From Oxalobacteraceae bacterium OTU3CAMAD1 (GTDB lineage Bacteria; Pseudomonadota; Gammaproteobacteria; Burkholderiales; Burkholderiaceae_D), in NCBI GenBank assembly GCA_024123915.1, contig CP099650.1:806001-870000 (forward strand): 64,000 bases of DNA, read 5' to 3'. Shown here piece by piece: positions 34,478-44,723 of the stretch. A program made the translations under genes and the position numbers. How positions within the stretch are numbered: the stretch's first letter is position 1; the number at the start of each line of letters is the position of its first letter. The notes beneath the pieces were generated by a model, which was given only the letters and a program-made list of their open reading frames with translations, did no database searches and had not been told where the DNA came from.

Positions 34478-34929
34478 GCAAAGTCTCCTGAGGGTTCGGT
34501 TGGCGGCGCGCACTCGCCCGCCCTGCGCGATCATCGGGCATGCATACAAAAAGATCAAGCGAATTGCGACGGCCGCACCACCGAAGTGCGGCGCGCCTTC
34601 GCCTGGACGTCGTCGCGCCGGACGCGGACACTCGCGGACACCGGCCGGACACTTCGCGGACACTTGGCGGACACTTTTTGCGCGTTTCGCGCCCCGCCGG
34701 GGCACTCTTGTAACACAGTGTTTCGCTGTGGTGGATGGCATACATTTTGCCTATCCCGATCCTTAATCCGGCGCTACTATTGGTAATCCTGCGAAAACGG
34801 CGACGGATATTCAGGTGTCACGTAAAGAAGCAAGAGCTATAAGAGTAGGACTCGCTAGAAGAGCAAATAAAAGCTAAGCAGAACCTTGGGCGGCTGGCCC
34901 ACAATCATTGCCTTACGTTTGGAGATACG
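34478..34929. other. 452-base intergenic region between methyltransferase-like gene and tldD operon
   Basis: A divergent control region for the minus-strand methyltransferase-like gene (start 34477) and the plus-strand TldD/MoxR operon (start 34930). It contains the five phased GGACAC repeats at 34624-34676 and a short CACAG-N7-CTGTG inverted repeat near 34715. I could not assign convincing -35/-10 pairs, and no additional protein gene or RNA is supported. The last 100 bases are distinctly AT-richer than the surroundings. Confidence 0.6.
34624..34676. repeat. Five helically phased direct repeats (GCGGACACTT-like)
   Basis: GGACAC occurs at 34626, 34636, 34647, 34658 and 34669, that is at steps of 10, 11, 11 and 11 bases, each usually within G-[CG]-GGACACTT. 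The spacing equals one turn of DNA, as expected for side-by-side regulator binding on one face. It lies about 150-200 bases upstream of the methyltransferase-like gene and about 255-305 upstream of the first TldD gene. Confidence 0.75.
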
Positions 34930-36567
34930 ATGGAACGACGTGCATTCCTCAATATTAGTAGTCTGGCCCTGGGCACGATGCTGCTGCCCGCCTTCGGTCG
35001 CGCGATCGCCGCCGAGGAGCTGCTCGCGCCGGTCGCCCTGCAGTTCAAGAAAATGCTGGCCGATACCGCCATGACGGCGGCCACGCAGGCCGGCGCCTCG
35101 TACTGCGACGTGCGCGTGGGCCGCTATCTGAACCAGTTCATCACCACCCGCGACCTGAATGTGGAAAACGTCGTCAACACGGAATCGGCCGGTGTCGGCG
35201 TGCGCGTGATCGCCGGCGGCGCCTACGGCTTCGCCGCCACCAACGACATGACGCCGGACGGCGTGGCTGCCGCCGCCCGCCAGGCGGTCGCCATCGCCAA
35301 GGCCAACGCCAAGCTGCAAACCGAACCCGTTCAACTGGCCCCCGTCAAGGGCGTGGGCGAAGTCTCGTGGGCGACGCCGATCGTCAAGGACTGGCGCACG
35401 GTCCCGATCAAGGAAAAGGCCGAGCTGCTGATCGCCGCCAACAAGGCCGGCATGGACGGCGGCGCGAGCTTCATGCAGTCCTTGCTGTTCCAGGTGAACC
35501 AGCAGAAGTACTTCGCGTCGACCGACGGCTCCTACATCGACCAGGACCTGCACCGCCTGTGGATGCCGGTGTTCGCCACCGCCGTCGACCAGAAGACCAA
35601 CAAGTTCCGCTCGCGCCAGGGCTTGTCGGCGCCGGTGGGCATGGGGTACGAATACCTGGACGCGCGCCCGGAGCACAAGATCAAGGCCGCCGGCGGCGTT
35701 ACCACCTTGTACACCGGCTCCTACGATCTGATCGAGGATGCGCGCGCGGCCGGCAAACAGGCCAAGCAAAAACTCACCGCCAAGTCGGTCGAACCGGGCA
35801 AGTACGACCTGGTGCTGTCGCCGGAGCACATGTGGCTGACCATCCACGAGTCGGTGGGCCACCCGACCGAACTCGATCGGGTGCTGGGCTACGAAGCCAA
35901 CTTCGCCGGCACCAGCTTCGCCACGCTCGATAAGTGGCAGAGCAAGAAGTTCAAGTACGGCGCGGACATCGTCAACATCGTCGCCGACAAGACCACGCCA
36001 GGCTCGCTGGCCAACGTCGGCTACGACGACGAGGGCGTCAAGTGCAAACGCTGGGACATCATCAAGGACGGCATCCTGGTCAACTACCAGGCCACGCGCG
36101 ACCAGGCCCACATCATCGGCGAAAAAGAATCGCATGGCTGCTCGTACGCCGACAACTGGAGCAGTGTGCAGTTCCAGCGCATGCCCAACGTCTCGCTCCA
36201 GGCGGGCAAGAAGAAGATGACGCCCGACGAGATGATCAAGGACGTTAAGAAGGGTATCTACATCGTCGGCGACGGCTCGTTCTCGATCGACCAGCAGCGC
36301 TACAACTTCCAGTTCGGCGGCCAGCTGTTCTACGAAATCAAGAACGGCAAGATCGGCCAGATGCTCGAAGACGTCGCCTACCAGTCCAACACCCAGGAAT
36401 TCTGGAACGCCTGCGCCGGCATGTGCGACGAGCGTGATTGGCGCATGGGCGGCTCCTTCTTCGACGGCAAGGGCCAGCCTTCGCAGTCGTCGGTGGTATC
36501 GCACGGCTCCAGCACCACGCGCTTCAACGGCATCAACGTCATCAACACCGCACGCAAAATCGGCTAA
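34930..36567 (+). CDS. TldD-family metallopeptidase with Tat signal (copy 1)
   Basis: A 545-residue protein. The N-terminus MERRAFLNISSLALGTMLLP has a twin-arginine motif (R-R-A-F-L), and the signal ends near RAIAAEE, so it should be exported folded. The rest is a TldD/PmbA-fold peptidase with the zinc motif HESVGH near residue 306 (HExxxH) and a glycine-rich C-terminal part (GIYIVGDGSFSIDQQRYNFQ, CDERDWRMGGSFFDGKG). E. coli TldD with TldE forms a barrel-shaped heterodimeric protease that trims peptides such as pre-microcin B17 and degrades unfolded CcdA, but it is cytoplasmic. The next gene is its TldE partner, 18 bases away. A second copy lies at 38110 with the same length. Confidence 0.9.
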   Translation: MERRAFLNISSLALGTMLLPAFGRAIAAEELLAPVALQFKKMLADTAMTAATQAGASYCDVRVGRYLNQFITTRDLNVENVVNTESAGVGVRVIAGGAYGFAATNDMTPDGVAAAARQAVAIAKANAKLQTEPVQLAPVKGVGEVSWATPIVKDWRTVPIKEKAELLIAANKAGMDGGASFMQSLLFQVNQQKYFASTDGSYIDQDLHRLWMPVFATAVDQKTNKFRSRQGLSAPVGMGYEYLDARPEHKIKAAGGVTTLYTGSYDLIEDARAAGKQAKQKLTAKSVEPGKYDLVLSPEHMWLTIHESVGHPTELDRVLGYEANFAGTSFATLDKWQSKKFKYGADIVNIVADKTTPGSLANVGYDDEGVKCKRWDIIKDGILVNYQATRDQAHIIGEKESHGCSYADNWSSVQFQRMPNVSLQAGKKKMTPDEMIKDVKKGIYIVGDGSFSIDQQRYNFQFGGQLFYEIKNGKIGQMLEDVAYQSNTQEFWNACAGMCDERDWRMGGSFFDGKGQPSQSSVVSHGSSTTRFNGINVINTARKIG

Positions 36568-36585
36568 GCCTGGAGAACAGAGAAT

Positions 36586-37923
36586 ATGAAGAATTTGAGT
36601 CAAGAAGAGACCAAGCGTATCTGCGACAAGGTGCTGTCGCTGACCAAGGCCGACCAGTGCGAAGTGAACCTGAGCGGCAGCCGCACCGGAAATATCCGCT
36701 ACGCGCGCAACGCCGTGTCGACCGCCGGCTTGATCGAGGACACGCAGCTGGCCGTGTCGGTCGCCTTCGGCAAGAAGCAGGGCGTCGCCACCATCAATGA
36801 GCTGGACGACAAATCGCTGGAGAGGGCCGTGCGCCGCGCCGAGGACCTGGCCCGCCTGGCGCCGGAAAACCCGGAGTTCATGCCGACGCCGACCAAGCAG
36901 CAATACAAGGCCAGCGAGACCTTCTTCCAGAAGACCGCCGATATCGATCCCGAGTTCCGCGCGCAGGTGGCGGCGTACAGCATCGAGAACAGCAAGAAGA
37001 ACAAGCTGGTGGCAGCGGGCTTCTTCACCGATACCTCCAAATTCACCGCCATCGCCAACTCGAACGGCGTGTTCGGCTTCCAGCGCGACACGGGTGTCGA
37101 TTTCACCGTCACCGTGCGCACCGAGGATGGACGCGGCTCCGGCTGGGCCAAGCGCAGCGTGGGCGACGCCGCCTTGTTCGACGCGCGCGAAGCCTCCGAC
37201 GTGGCGATCGAAAAGGCGTTGCGCTCGGTCGAAGCCAAGGCGCTGGAACCGGGCCGATACACCGTGGTGCTGGAGCCGGCGGCGACCTCCGATATCCTGG
37301 CCTATATGTTCAACGATTTCGACGCCCGCCAGGCCGACGAGGGCCGCAGCTTCCTGTCGAAGAAGGGCGGCGGCAACCGCATGGGCGAGAAGCTGTTCGA
37401 CGAGCAGGTCAACGTCTGGACCGACCCGTGGGACAAGAATGTCGCGGTGCTCCCGTGGGATAACAACACCATGCTGGCGCGCGAACACCAGGACATCATC
37501 AAGAACGGCAAGATCAACGCGATGAACTATTCGATGTACTGGGCGAAGAAGCAGGGCAAGCGCGCCATCGGCGCTCCCGGCAACATCATCATGGCCGGCA
37601 CCAACAAGTCGACCGAGGAGCTGATCGCCAACACCAAGAAGGGAGTGCTGGTTACGCGGACCTGGTATATCCGCATGGTCGATCCGCAGTCGGTGCTGTT
37701 GACCGGCCTGACTCGCGACGGCACCTTCTACATCGAGAACGGCAAGATCAAGCACCCGATCAAGAACTTCCGCTTCAACGAAAGTCCGGTGTCGATGTTG
37801 AACAATATCGATGAACTGGGCAAGCCGGAGATACTGTCGGGCGACGAGTCGGATTACCAGTTGCTGATCCCGGCGATGCGCGTGCGAGACTTCAACTTCA
37901 CGTCGCTGTCGGACGCGGTGTAA
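36586..37923 (+). CDS. TldE/PmbA-family partner subunit (copy 1)
   Basis: A 445-residue protein of the TldD/PmbA fold without the HExxxH zinc motif, as is normal for the TldE (PmbA) subunit. Recognisable parts include TGNIRYARNAVSTAGLIEDT near residue 32, EPGRYTVVLEPAATSDIL near 220, RSFLSKKGGGNRMGEKLFDE near 257 and TRTWYIRMVDPQSVLLTGLT near 347. The N-terminus MKNLSQEETKRIC has no signal peptide. If it pairs with the Tat-dependent TldD encoded just upstream, it would have to travel through Tat as a folded complex. The start at 36586 follows CTGGAGAACAGAGAAT. Confidence 0.9.
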   Translation: MKNLSQEETKRICDKVLSLTKADQCEVNLSGSRTGNIRYARNAVSTAGLIEDTQLAVSVAFGKKQGVATINELDDKSLERAVRRAEDLARLAPENPEFMPTPTKQQYKASETFFQKTADIDPEFRAQVAAYSIENSKKNKLVAAGFFTDTSKFTAIANSNGVFGFQRDTGVDFTVTVRTEDGRGSGWAKRSVGDAALFDAREASDVAIEKALRSVEAKALEPGRYTVVLEPAATSDILAYMFNDFDARQADEGRSFLSKKGGGNRMGEKLFDEQVNVWTDPWDKNVAVLPWDNNTMLAREHQDIIKNGKINAMNYSMYWAKKQGKRAIGAPGNIIMAGTNKSTEELIANTKKGVLVTRTWYIRMVDPQSVLLTGLTRDGTFYIENGKIKHPIKNFRFNESPVSMLNNIDELGKPEILSGDESDYQLLIPAMRVRDFNFTSLSDAV

Positions 37924-37970
37924 AGACGTGTCAAGCGGTATGCGCCAGCGCGGCGTATATCGCGCGGAAC

Positions 37971-38068
37971 CACGTAGGGCGGATTAGCGCAGCGTAATCG
38001 GCCATGGTTGTGCCGTCGGCGGCGCATGCATGGCCGATTACGGCGTTCCGCCTAATCCGCCCTACGTG
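37971..38068. repeat. 98-bp palindromic intergenic repeat, copy C (full length)
   Basis: Same terminal inverted repeats as copy A, with one small deletion balanced elsewhere (GGATTAGCGCAGCGTAATCG on the left arm). It fills most of the 186-base gap between the two tldDE pairs, 48 bases after the first tldE stop and 41 bases before the second tldD start. It may lower read-through or stabilise the upstream mRNA segment. Confidence 0.9.
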
Positions 38069-38109
38069 GTTGTTCGACTGCGGTGCGGTTAATTTTTTCA
38101 GGAGTTCAT

Positions 38110-39747
38110 GTGGAACGTCGTTCATTTCTAAAAGTCGGCGCGGCCGCCGGTGGCAGCTTGCTGATTCCCGTCTTCGGTAACGCCATCGCGGCCGAAGAGC
38201 TGCTCAACCCCATGGCCGTGCAGTTCAAGAAATCGCTGGCCGATGCCGCGATGAACGCGGCCACCAAGGCCGGCGCCAGTTATTGCGACGTGCGCATCGG
38301 CCGCTACCTGAACCAGTTCATCACCACGCGCGATCTGAACGTGGAAAACATCGTCAACACAGAATCCTCCGGTGTCGGCGTGCGCGTGATCGCGGGCGGC
38401 GCCTATGGCTTCTGCTCGACCAACATCATGACGATGGATTCGGTGGCCGAAGCCGCCCGTCAGGCCGTCGCCATCGCCAAGGCCAACGCCAAGCTGCAAA
38501 CCGAGCCCGTTCAACTGGCCCCCGTCAGGGGCGTCGGCGAAGTCGCCTGGGCCACGCCGTTCAAGAAGGACTGGCGCACGGTGCCCATCAAGGAAAAGGC
38601 CGAGATGCTGATCGCGGCCAACAAGGCCGGCATGGATGCCGGCGCCAACTTCATGCAGTCGATGCTGTTTCAGGTGAACCAGCAGAAGTACTTCGCCTCC
38701 ACCGACGGCTCCTACATCGACCAGGACATGCACCGTCTGTGGTCGCCGCTGACCGCGACCGCCGTCGACAAGGCCACCAACCGCTTCCGCACCCGCGACG
38801 GCCTGTCGTCGCCGGTCAGCATGGGCTACGAGTTCTTCGACGCGAAGCCGGAGAATAAATTCAAGGCTGCGGGCGGCGTCACCACCCTGTACAAGGGCGC
38901 CCACGATCTGATCGAGGACGCGCGCGCCGCCGGACGCCAGGCCAAGGAGAAGCTGACGGCGAAATCCGTCGAACCGGGTAAGTACGACCTGGTGCTGTCG
39001 CCGGAGCACCTGTTCCTGACCATCCACGAATCGGTCGGCCACGCCACCGAGCTGGATCGCGTGCTGGGTTACGAGGCCAACTACGCCGGCACCAGCTTCG
39101 CCACCCTGGATAAATGGCAAAGCAAGAAATTCAAGTACGGGTCGGAACGCGTCAACTTCGTGGCCGACCGCACCACGCCAGGTTCGCTGGCCTGCGTCGG
39201 CTACGACGACGAAGGCGTGCCGGCCAAGCGCTGGGATATCATCAAGGATGGCATCCTGGTCAACTACCAGGCCACGCGCGACCAGGCCCACGTCATCGGC
39301 GAGAAGGAATCGCACGGCTGCTCGTACGCGGACAGCTGGAGCAGCGTGCAGTTCCAGCGCATGCCCAACGTCTCGCTACAGGCAGGCAAGAAGCCGCTGA
39401 CGCCGGACGACATGATCAAGGACGTCAAGAAGGGCATCTATATCCTCGGCCGGGGATCGTTCTCGATCGACCAGCAGCGCTATAACTTCCAGTTCGGCGG
39501 GCAGCTCTACTTCGAAATCAAGAACGGCAAGATCACCAATCCGCTGGAGGATGTGGCCTACCAGTCCAACACCCAGGAATTCTGGAACGCCTGCTCGGCG
39601 TTGTGCGACGAGCGCGATTGGCGCATGGGCGGCTCGTTCTTCGACGGCAAAGGCCAGCCTAGTCAGGTCAGCTGCGTCTCGCACGGGTCTCCGACTACGC
39701 GCTTTAACGGCATCAATGTGATCAACACCGCCCGCAAGATAGGATAA
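38110..39747 (+). CDS. TldD-family metallopeptidase with Tat signal (copy 2)
   Basis: A 545-residue paralog of the 34930 gene, collinear over its whole length and very similar. The Tat motif is nearer to consensus (R-R-S-F-L-K at residues 3-8), followed by GAAAGGSLLIPVFGNAIAAEE. The zinc motif HESVGHATELDR is conserved. The start is GTG at 38110 with CAGGAG five bases upstream; this aligns exactly with the ATG of copy 1, while an earlier in-frame ATG at 38083 would add residues ahead of the Tat signal. Its TldE partner follows after three bases, so these two are probably translationally coupled. Confidence 0.9.
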   Translation: MERRSFLKVGAAAGGSLLIPVFGNAIAAEELLNPMAVQFKKSLADAAMNAATKAGASYCDVRIGRYLNQFITTRDLNVENIVNTESSGVGVRVIAGGAYGFCSTNIMTMDSVAEAARQAVAIAKANAKLQTEPVQLAPVRGVGEVAWATPFKKDWRTVPIKEKAEMLIAANKAGMDAGANFMQSMLFQVNQQKYFASTDGSYIDQDMHRLWSPLTATAVDKATNRFRTRDGLSSPVSMGYEFFDAKPENKFKAAGGVTTLYKGAHDLIEDARAAGRQAKEKLTAKSVEPGKYDLVLSPEHLFLTIHESVGHATELDRVLGYEANYAGTSFATLDKWQSKKFKYGSERVNFVADRTTPGSLACVGYDDEGVPAKRWDIIKDGILVNYQATRDQAHVIGEKESHGCSYADSWSSVQFQRMPNVSLQAGKKPLTPDDMIKDVKKGIYILGRGSFSIDQQRYNFQFGGQLYFEIKNGKITNPLEDVAYQSNTQEFWNACSALCDERDWRMGGSFFDGKGQPSQVSCVSHGSPTTRFNGINVINTARKIG

Positions 39748-39750
39748 ACC

Positions 39751-41088
39751 ATGAAGATGCTGAATCAACAGGAAGCGAAAGCCGTTTGCGACAAGGTCAT
39801 GGCGCTGTCCAAGGCCGACGAGTGCCGCGTGCAGATCAGCGGCAACCGCCGCGGCAATATCCGTTACGCGCGCAACAGCGTATCGACGGCTGGCCTGGTG
39901 GAGAACACGCAGCTGACCGTCAGCGTCGCTTTCGGCAAGCGCCAGGGTACCGCCTCGGTCAACGAGTTCGATGACAAGTCGCTGGAAAAAGCCGTGCGCC
40001 GCGCCGAAGAAGTGGCGCGGCTGGCGCCGGAGAATCCGGAGTTCGTGCCGGCGATTAAAACGCAGCTTTACAAAAGCTCGAACACTTACAGCGCGGCCAC
40101 CGCCGCCATCGACCCGGAGTACCGCGCCGAAGTGGCCGCGCAGAGCATCAACTCGGCGCGCAAGAAAGGGCTGGTGGCCGCCGGCTTCTTCAGCGACACC
40201 ACCGGTTTCGAAACCGTGGCCAACTCGAACGGCGTGTTCGGCTACCAGACCCTGACCAATCTGGGATTCACCGTGACCACCCGCACCGAAGACGGGCGCG
40301 GTTCGGGATGGGTGACCCGTTCGGCCAACGACGCCGCCAAATTCGACGCGCGCGAAGCTTCCGATGTCGCGATCGAAAAAGCGCTGAAGTCGGTCGACGC
40401 CAAAGCCCTGGAGCCGGGCCGCTACACGGTGATCCTGGAACCGGCGGCGACGTCGGAGATCATCGGCCGCATGTTCGGGGCCTTCGATGCGCGTCAGGCC
40501 GACGAGGGCCGCAGCTTCCTGTCGAAGAAGGGCGGCGGCAACCGCCTTGGCGAGAAGCTGTTCGACGAGCAGGTCAATCTGTGGGCCGATCCATGGAACG
40601 CCGATGTGCCGGTGCTGGCATGGGATAACGCCTCGATGCTGGCGCGCGAGCGCACGGACGTCATCAAGGGCGGCAAGATCGAATCGCTGGACTATACCGA
40701 TTATTGGGCGCAGAAGCAGGGCAAGCGCGCCTTCGGCCGTCATGGCAACATGATCATGTCCGGCGGCGGAAAGTCCACCGAGGAGCTGATCGCCTCGACC
40801 AAGAAGGGCGTGCTGGTCACGCGCACCTGGTACATCCGCATGGTCGATCCGCAATCGCTGCTGCTCACCGGGCTGACGCGCGACGGCACCTTCTACATCG
40901 AGAACGGCAAGATCAAGCATCCGATCAAGAACTTCCGTTTCAACGAGAGTCCGGTGACGATGTTGAACAATATCGACGAACTGGGTAAACCGGTCGTCAT
41001 CGGCGGCGACGAAGTGCGCTTCCAGATGATGATCCCGCCGATGAAGGTTCGCGATTTCAACTTCACCTCGTTGTCGGACGCGGTGTAA
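39751..41088 (+). CDS. TldE/PmbA-family partner subunit (copy 2)
   Basis: A 445-residue paralog of the 36586 gene, the same length and collinear (RGNIRYARNSVSTAGLVENT, RSFLSKKGGGNRLGEKLFDE, TRTWYIRMVDPQSLLLTGLT). No HExxxH motif and no signal peptide. It is the last of the duplicated block; the next gene, DUF4159, begins 17 bases later on the same strand, tying the peptidase pairs to the MoxR module. The two TldD and two TldE proteins could form homologous or mixed complexes. Confidence 0.9.
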   Translation: MKMLNQQEAKAVCDKVMALSKADECRVQISGNRRGNIRYARNSVSTAGLVENTQLTVSVAFGKRQGTASVNEFDDKSLEKAVRRAEEVARLAPENPEFVPAIKTQLYKSSNTYSAATAAIDPEYRAEVAAQSINSARKKGLVAAGFFSDTTGFETVANSNGVFGYQTLTNLGFTVTTRTEDGRGSGWVTRSANDAAKFDAREASDVAIEKALKSVDAKALEPGRYTVILEPAATSEIIGRMFGAFDARQADEGRSFLSKKGGGNRLGEKLFDEQVNLWADPWNADVPVLAWDNASMLARERTDVIKGGKIESLDYTDYWAQKQGKRAFGRHGNMIMSGGGKSTEELIASTKKGVLVTRTWYIRMVDPQSLLLTGLTRDGTFYIENGKIKHPIKNFRFNESPVTMLNNIDELGKPVVIGGDEVRFQMMIPPMKVRDFNFTSLSDAV

Positions 41089-41104
41089 AGGATAGGGACA
41101 GCGC

Positions 41105-41725
41105 GTGGCCAACTACGATTTCTACTTCACCCGCCTGACTTACGAGTCGGGCGACTGGGATGTGGATGTCCGCATGCCGAGCAACGTGCTCAATTCGCTG
41201 GTCGAGTACACGACCTTGCGGGTCGATCCCGTCGAGCGCATCGTCGCGCTGTCCGATCCCAAGATGCTGGAGGCGCCGTTCTGCTATTTCGCCGGCCACA
41301 AGCTGGTGCAGTTTACGGCGGCCGAACGCAAGAACCTGGAGCGCTACATCAAGGGCGGCGGGTTTCTTTTCGTCGACGACTGCAACCACGACATCGACGG
41401 CCTGTTCGCCAAGTCCTTCGAGGGCGAGATCGCCAGCATCTTTGGCAAGAGGGCCTTGCAGAAGATCCCCAACAACCACCCGGTATATTCGAGCTTCTTC
41501 AAGTTCGACGGACCGCCCAACACCAGCGTGGAGTTGAACGGCTGGGGCGACGACTTGGTGCACGACTATCTGAAGGCGGTGGAGGTTGGCGGCCGCGTGC
41601 GGCTTTTGTACAGCAACAAGGACTACGGCTGCGAGTGGGATTACGACTTCCGCAATAAGCGTTTTCTGGCGATCGACAACACCCGCTTTGCGGTCAATAT
41701 CATTCAATATGCGTTGGGAGCTTAA
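41105..41725 (+). CDS. DUF4159-domain protein
   Basis: A 206-residue protein that is almost entirely a DUF4159 domain: FYFTRLTYESGDWDVDVRMP near the start, then RKNLERYIKGGGFLFVDDCN near residue 80 and the C-terminal RFLAIDNTRFAVNIIQYALG. The domain has a glutamine-amidotransferase-like fold by family knowledge and usually occurs at the C-terminus of larger membrane proteins next to MoxR, DUF58 and BatA genes; here it stands alone without a membrane segment. Function unknown. GTG start at 41105. The stop lies two bases before the MoxR gene. Confidence 0.86.
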   Translation: MANYDFYFTRLTYESGDWDVDVRMPSNVLNSLVEYTTLRVDPVERIVALSDPKMLEAPFCYFAGHKLVQFTAAERKNLERYIKGGGFLFVDDCNHDIDGLFAKSFEGEIASIFGKRALQKIPNNHPVYSSFFKFDGPPNTSVELNGWGDDLVHDYLKAVEVGGRVRLLYSNKDYGCEWDYDFRNKRFLAIDNTRFAVNIIQYALGA

Positions 41726-41727
41726 AG

Positions 41728-42722
<995 letters not shown>

Positions 42723-42723
<1 letters not shown>

Positions 42724-43634
42724 TGCAAACGAACCCCAAGCCGGCCGACACCACGAGTGCGATGATGGTCCAGACCAAGGATTTGGAGCTGGTGATCCGT
42801 CACGTGCTGGCGGGTCTCGGTCATGGACTGCATGCCGGCCGCGAACGCGGCGCCGGCGTCGAGTTCTCCGAGTACCGCGCCTACGCGCCGGGCGACGAGT
42901 GGCGCCGGGTCGACTGGAAGCTGCTGGCGCGCGCGGACCGCTACTACGTGCGCGAGGCGGAGCGGGACAGCCATGTCGCCACCTGGCTGTGGCTCGACGC
43001 CACCGCCTCGATGGCGGAGCCCAGCCGCGAGATTAACGGCATCGATAAGCTTTGGTTCGCCCGCACCGTGCTCGCTTGTGTGGCGGCGATCGCGCAGCGC
43101 CAGGGGGACGCATTCGGTCTGGTGGTATGCAGCGGTGGCAAGGTCGAATTCACACAGGCTACGCGTGGCCCGCGCCAATTGCAGCGCGTGCTGGCGCAGC
43201 TGTCGAAGGCTCGCCCGGACGGAGGTTTGCCGACGGCGGAAGTGCTGAAGGCGAACCTGCATTTCGCCCGGTCGCCGAGTCTCATTTTTGCCGCCAGCGA
43301 CTTCCTCGACTGGCCTTCGCCGTTGAGCGAGGCGTTGCTGCGCTTGCGCAAGCTGCGGCATGACGTGCGTTTGCTGACACTGCGCACGCAGGCGGAAGTC
43401 GATGCCAGTTTCAAGTCCGGCGCCGGCTATCGCGATCCTGAACGGAGCGACGGTTTGCACCGCATGAGCAACCGGGACCGCGAGAGCTACAAACAGCAAA
43501 GCCGCGCGCACTTCGACGGCGTGGCGGGCAGCTGCCGCCAACACAATATCGTCCACTATGAGGCGTGCATCGAGCAGGAGCTTGGCGCTGTGCTGCGTAG
43601 CTGGCTGCGGCTTGCGGGGGCGCGGGCGAAATGA
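42723..43634 (+). CDS. DUF58-domain protein, MoxR partner
   Basis: A 303-residue protein with the DUF58 signature RAYAPGDEWRRVDWKLLARA near residue 55, followed by a VWA-like segment (TWLWLDATASM, with D-x-S-type metal-site remnants D-A-T-A-S). DUF58 proteins are the usual partners of MoxR ATPases and are thought to bring substrates to them. There is no membrane segment, unlike some DUF58 relatives. The start codon overlaps the moxR-like stop (TGATG). Confidence 0.9.
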
Positions 43635-43661
43635 AGATTGGAACATTGTGATGGGTAGCCG

Positions 43662-44723
43662 ATGCTGAGTTCTTATCCATTCTGGTGGTTCGCGCTGCCG
43701 GTATTGCTGTTGCCGATATGGTGGCATCGCCAGAAGCGCCAGCGCTTAAAAGCGGAACCGCTGGCGACGGCGCGCTTTCTGCCTGTCGCCGCGCCGGAAC
43801 AGCTGCGCGTCTGGCAATGGCGCGACCGCATACTGCTGCTGGTGCGCTGCCTGCTGTTGCTGGCGTTGATCGCCTGGCTGGCTGCCACCATCTTCCCATG
43901 GCGTGGCAACACGGTGCTGCTCGACGCGGGAGCCGACAAAGCATGGGCGGAGCGCGAGATCGGCAGCGCCGGTTTCGCCGATGCCCCCCGTATCGACCTG
44001 CCACCCGATTCCTTGCAGTGGCTGCGCCAGCATGAGCGTGACTGGCGACCGGATGCAAGGCTGCTGATCGTCGCGCGCGCCGGACAAATCGCCATGCCGG
44101 CGCGTACGCCGCAATTCGGCCACCGGGTGGAAGTGCGAACGATGCCTGCCACGGCCCGAGCCGCCTTGCCGGGCGTTGTCCGGAATCCGGTGGTGCTGTC
44201 CACCGCATCCGCGAACGACGCCGCCTGGCGTTCGCTGTTCGCGTCGTTCGATAAAGCCGGGGATGGCAGCAACCGCTATTTGATAGCCGACGCGCCGGAT
44301 GCCGCCACCAAGCTGCTGGTATGGGATGTGCCGGGCGAGGCGCCGCCCGCTGGCTGGCGCGCGCCGCATTGGTGGATATCCTCAGCATCGGCACAAGCGA
44401 CTACTTTTCCCGAGTTGAAAAATGCGGCCGCCATCACCATCAACGGCCTGACGTTGAAATATGCGGACAGTCCGCGCGGCCGCCTTTGGACGTCAGCGGC
44501 TTTTCCTCCACGCGACGCCGATACCGCGCGCGCCCTCTTCGAGGCCTGGCAGTCGCTGGGCGCCGCGCCGGCGCCCGCGTACCCAATGCCATCGCAGGCG
44601 CTGGCCACGGCCCGCGCCTCGTCGCCGGCCGTCATCGATGGCAGGCCCGCCGTCTGGCTGGCCTACGTTTTGCTCGCGCTGTTTTTACTGGAACGGATAC
44701 TTGCCCATGCACGGCGAAACTGA
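43662..44723 (+). CDS. BatA-domain membrane protein
   Basis: A 353-residue protein with an N-terminal BatA domain: a first membrane segment (SYPFWWFALPVLLLPIWWHR), the LATARFLP stretch, and a second membrane segment near 55-75 (LLLVRCLLLLALIAWLAATI). A periplasmic region of about 240 residues follows, then a last membrane segment near the C-terminus (WLAYVLLALFLLERIL). There is no VWA domain, so it is the short BatA-N type rather than full BatA. Such proteins are encoded beside MoxR-DUF58 in many phyla and probably form an envelope-anchored platform. Its 3' end overlaps the next gene by 17 bases. Confidence 0.82.
   Translation: MLSSYPFWWFALPVLLLPIWWHRQKRQRLKAEPLATARFLPVAAPEQLRVWQWRDRILLLVRCLLLLALIAWLAATIFPWRGNTVLLDAGADKAWAEREIGSAGFADAPRIDLPPDSLQWLRQHERDWRPDARLLIVARAGQIAMPARTPQFGHRVEVRTMPATARAALPGVVRNPVVLSTASANDAAWRSLFASFDKAGDGSNRYLIADAPDAATKLLVWDVPGEAPPAGWRAPHWWISSASAQATTFPELKNAAAITINGLTLKYADSPRGRLWTSAAFPPRDADTARALFEAWQSLGAAPAPAYPMPSQALATARASSPAVIDGRPAVWLAYVLLALFLLERILAHARRN

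Noticed and set aside
34624..34676. CRISPR-like array
   Set aside because: Units are about 11 bases with no spacer of normal size and no cas genes; better read as phased protein-binding sites.
34855..37755. Long antisense open frame across the first tldDE pair
   Set aside because: Same cause; an equivalent frame recurs opposite the second tldDE pair because the sense genes are paralogous, and no known domain is present.
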